23,496 bases of DNA, taken from positions 1 to 23,496 of the forward strand of contig CAYMSH010000047.1 in the NCBI GenBank assembly GCA_964392945.1. Reading direction: 5' to 3'. The notes under the pieces are model-generated. The model worked only from the letters and a program-made list of their open reading frames with translations, was not told where the DNA came from and searched no databases. A program made the position numbers and the translations under genes. Positions within the stretch are counted from its first letter, which is position 1, and every line of letters starts with the position of its first letter. The DNA comes from BS750m-G57 sp964392945. GTDB taxonomy: Bacteria; Planctomycetota; Phycisphaerae; SM23-33. Shown one piece after another: positions 22,876 to 23,496 of this stretch.

Positions 22876-23496
22876 CGATCGCCGGGCGGCGGCTCGGTGT
22901 TGCCCTCGATTTTCGTGTCGATGATCTTCACGCAATCGATCGGAGACATGATCCCCTTGTACACGTTCCCTGTTATCTCACCGCCGGAAATTACAATATC
23001 GCTGCACGATGTCGCGCTGAACAGGTTGGCGTCAAGCGAGTCGAAGTGATTGTCTTTTATTTCGCACCGTTCGAAGCGGATGTTGCGACTGTCGGAGAAG
23101 GAGAACCCGCCGAACTCTTTGTTTCTGATGAATTTTGAATCGCTCAGCACGAGCCCTCGCGATCCGGAAACGGTCATTATCCCGTAGGTGCAGTCGCGGA
23201 TTGTCGAATGCTTGAACTTCAGACCGGTAACTCCGCTCAGCATGAGGCCCTCGATTCCGCATCCGAACAGATCGCACTTGTCGATCGTCATACCGGAGCA
23301 CTTGTTCATCCGCACCACGCCGCCAGTGCAGTAACCCTCTGGCGTATGGCCCAGCACCAGATTCTCCAGGGTCACGCTCTTGCAGTTGTCAAAGCTCAGC
23401 ACGTTTGCATAACGCGGCTTGGCCAGCAACTCGGGGGCTTTCCCGGCGCCGATAATCTTGAGCCCTGTTACATTGCGAACGATCACTTCGTAACCG
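22872..23496 (-). CDS. Right-handed parallel beta-helix repeat protein, 5' end outside the window
   Basis: The frame stays open from the stop (TAA, 22874-22872) to the window edge, so the N-terminus, presumably with a signal peptide, is missing; the GTG at 23486 is probably internal because readable residues (GYE) precede it. About 208 residues are visible. They consist of short repeated turns of roughly 22 residues such as KSVTLENLVLG, SGMTIDKCDLFG, TGLKFKHSTIRD, RGLVLSDSKFI, RNIRFERCEIKD and SDIVISGGEI, typical of pectate-lyase-fold or NosD-like coils. Stacks of Asn or Cys along the turns are usual in this fold. Related proteins are extracellular and bind or cleave polysaccharide. No catalytic residues can be assigned from this part. 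The end overlaps nth by four bases, tail to tail. Confidence 0.8.
   Translation of the reverse strand, partial: GYEVIVRNVTGLKIIGAGKAPELLAKPRYANVLSFDNCKSVTLENLVLGHTPEGYCTGGVVRMNKCSGMTIDKCDLFGCGIEGLMLSGVTGLKFKHSTIRDCTYGIMTVSGSRGLVLSDSKFIRNKEFGGFSFSDSRNIRFERCEIKDNHFDSLDANLFSATSCSDIVISGGEITGNVYKGIMSPIDCVKIIDTKIEGNTEPPPGDR

Overview
The window looks like a chromosomal stretch from a planctomycete, most likely of the Phycisphaerae type. This rests on a short prepilin-like protein with a GFTLVE leader, a eukaryote-like UDP-N-acetylhexosamine pyrophosphorylase, secreted glycoside-hydrolase-like proteins, GC-rich coding sequence and weak or absent Shine-Dalgarno sites at several starts. The placement is inferred from gene content, not from a phylogenetic marker. 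A 59-base run of N (13733-13791) shows that this is a draft assembly.

Layout from left to right. A minus-strand secreted TIM-barrel protein of the glycoside hydrolase type (50-1840) seems to stop before the barrel is complete. On the plus strand follow an EamA/DMT transporter (2121-3041), the translationally coupled tryptophan synthase genes trpB and trpA (3111-5146), and a secreted GH71/99-like enzyme (5160-6512) only 13 bases behind trpA. Next is a membrane-anchored HEAT-repeat protein (6618-8591) whose stop overlaps the start of a ComF-type phosphoribosyltransferase (8588-9382). The minus-strand block phoH, pgpH, ybeY (13338 down to 9406) is a widely conserved cluster linking RNA processing, cyclic di-AMP turnover and 16S rRNA maturation. 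A monocistronic prepilin-like gene (14442 to 13530, minus) carries the assembly gap and has a clear intrinsic terminator.

After a 661-base intergenic region, a plus-strand group begins: a UDP-sugar pyrophosphorylase with a hairpin-rich leader (15104-16552), NAD kinase (16574-17422), and a very long protein of about 1572 residues (17494-22212). The long protein joins a complete long-type indolepyruvate:ferredoxin oxidoreductase to a complete GltD-like FAD/NAD(P)H module. Endonuclease III (nth, 22222-22875) follows 9 bases later. A minus-strand parallel beta-helix protein, cut by the window end, overlaps the nth stop codon tail to tail.

The most notable item is the IorA-IorB-DUF6537-GltD single-chain fusion. 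It suggests a 2-oxoacid oxidoreductase wired directly to NAD(P)H and not to free ferredoxin, and it lies next to the NADP-making NAD kinase. Promoter-like elements can be proposed before most transcription units, with -35 elements of the TTGC type recurring. Two genes, the HEAT protein and the fusion, have a -10 box about 10 bases before the ATG and no Shine-Dalgarno site, which fits leaderless transcripts. I found no tRNA, rRNA, CRISPR array, insertion sequence or phage gene.
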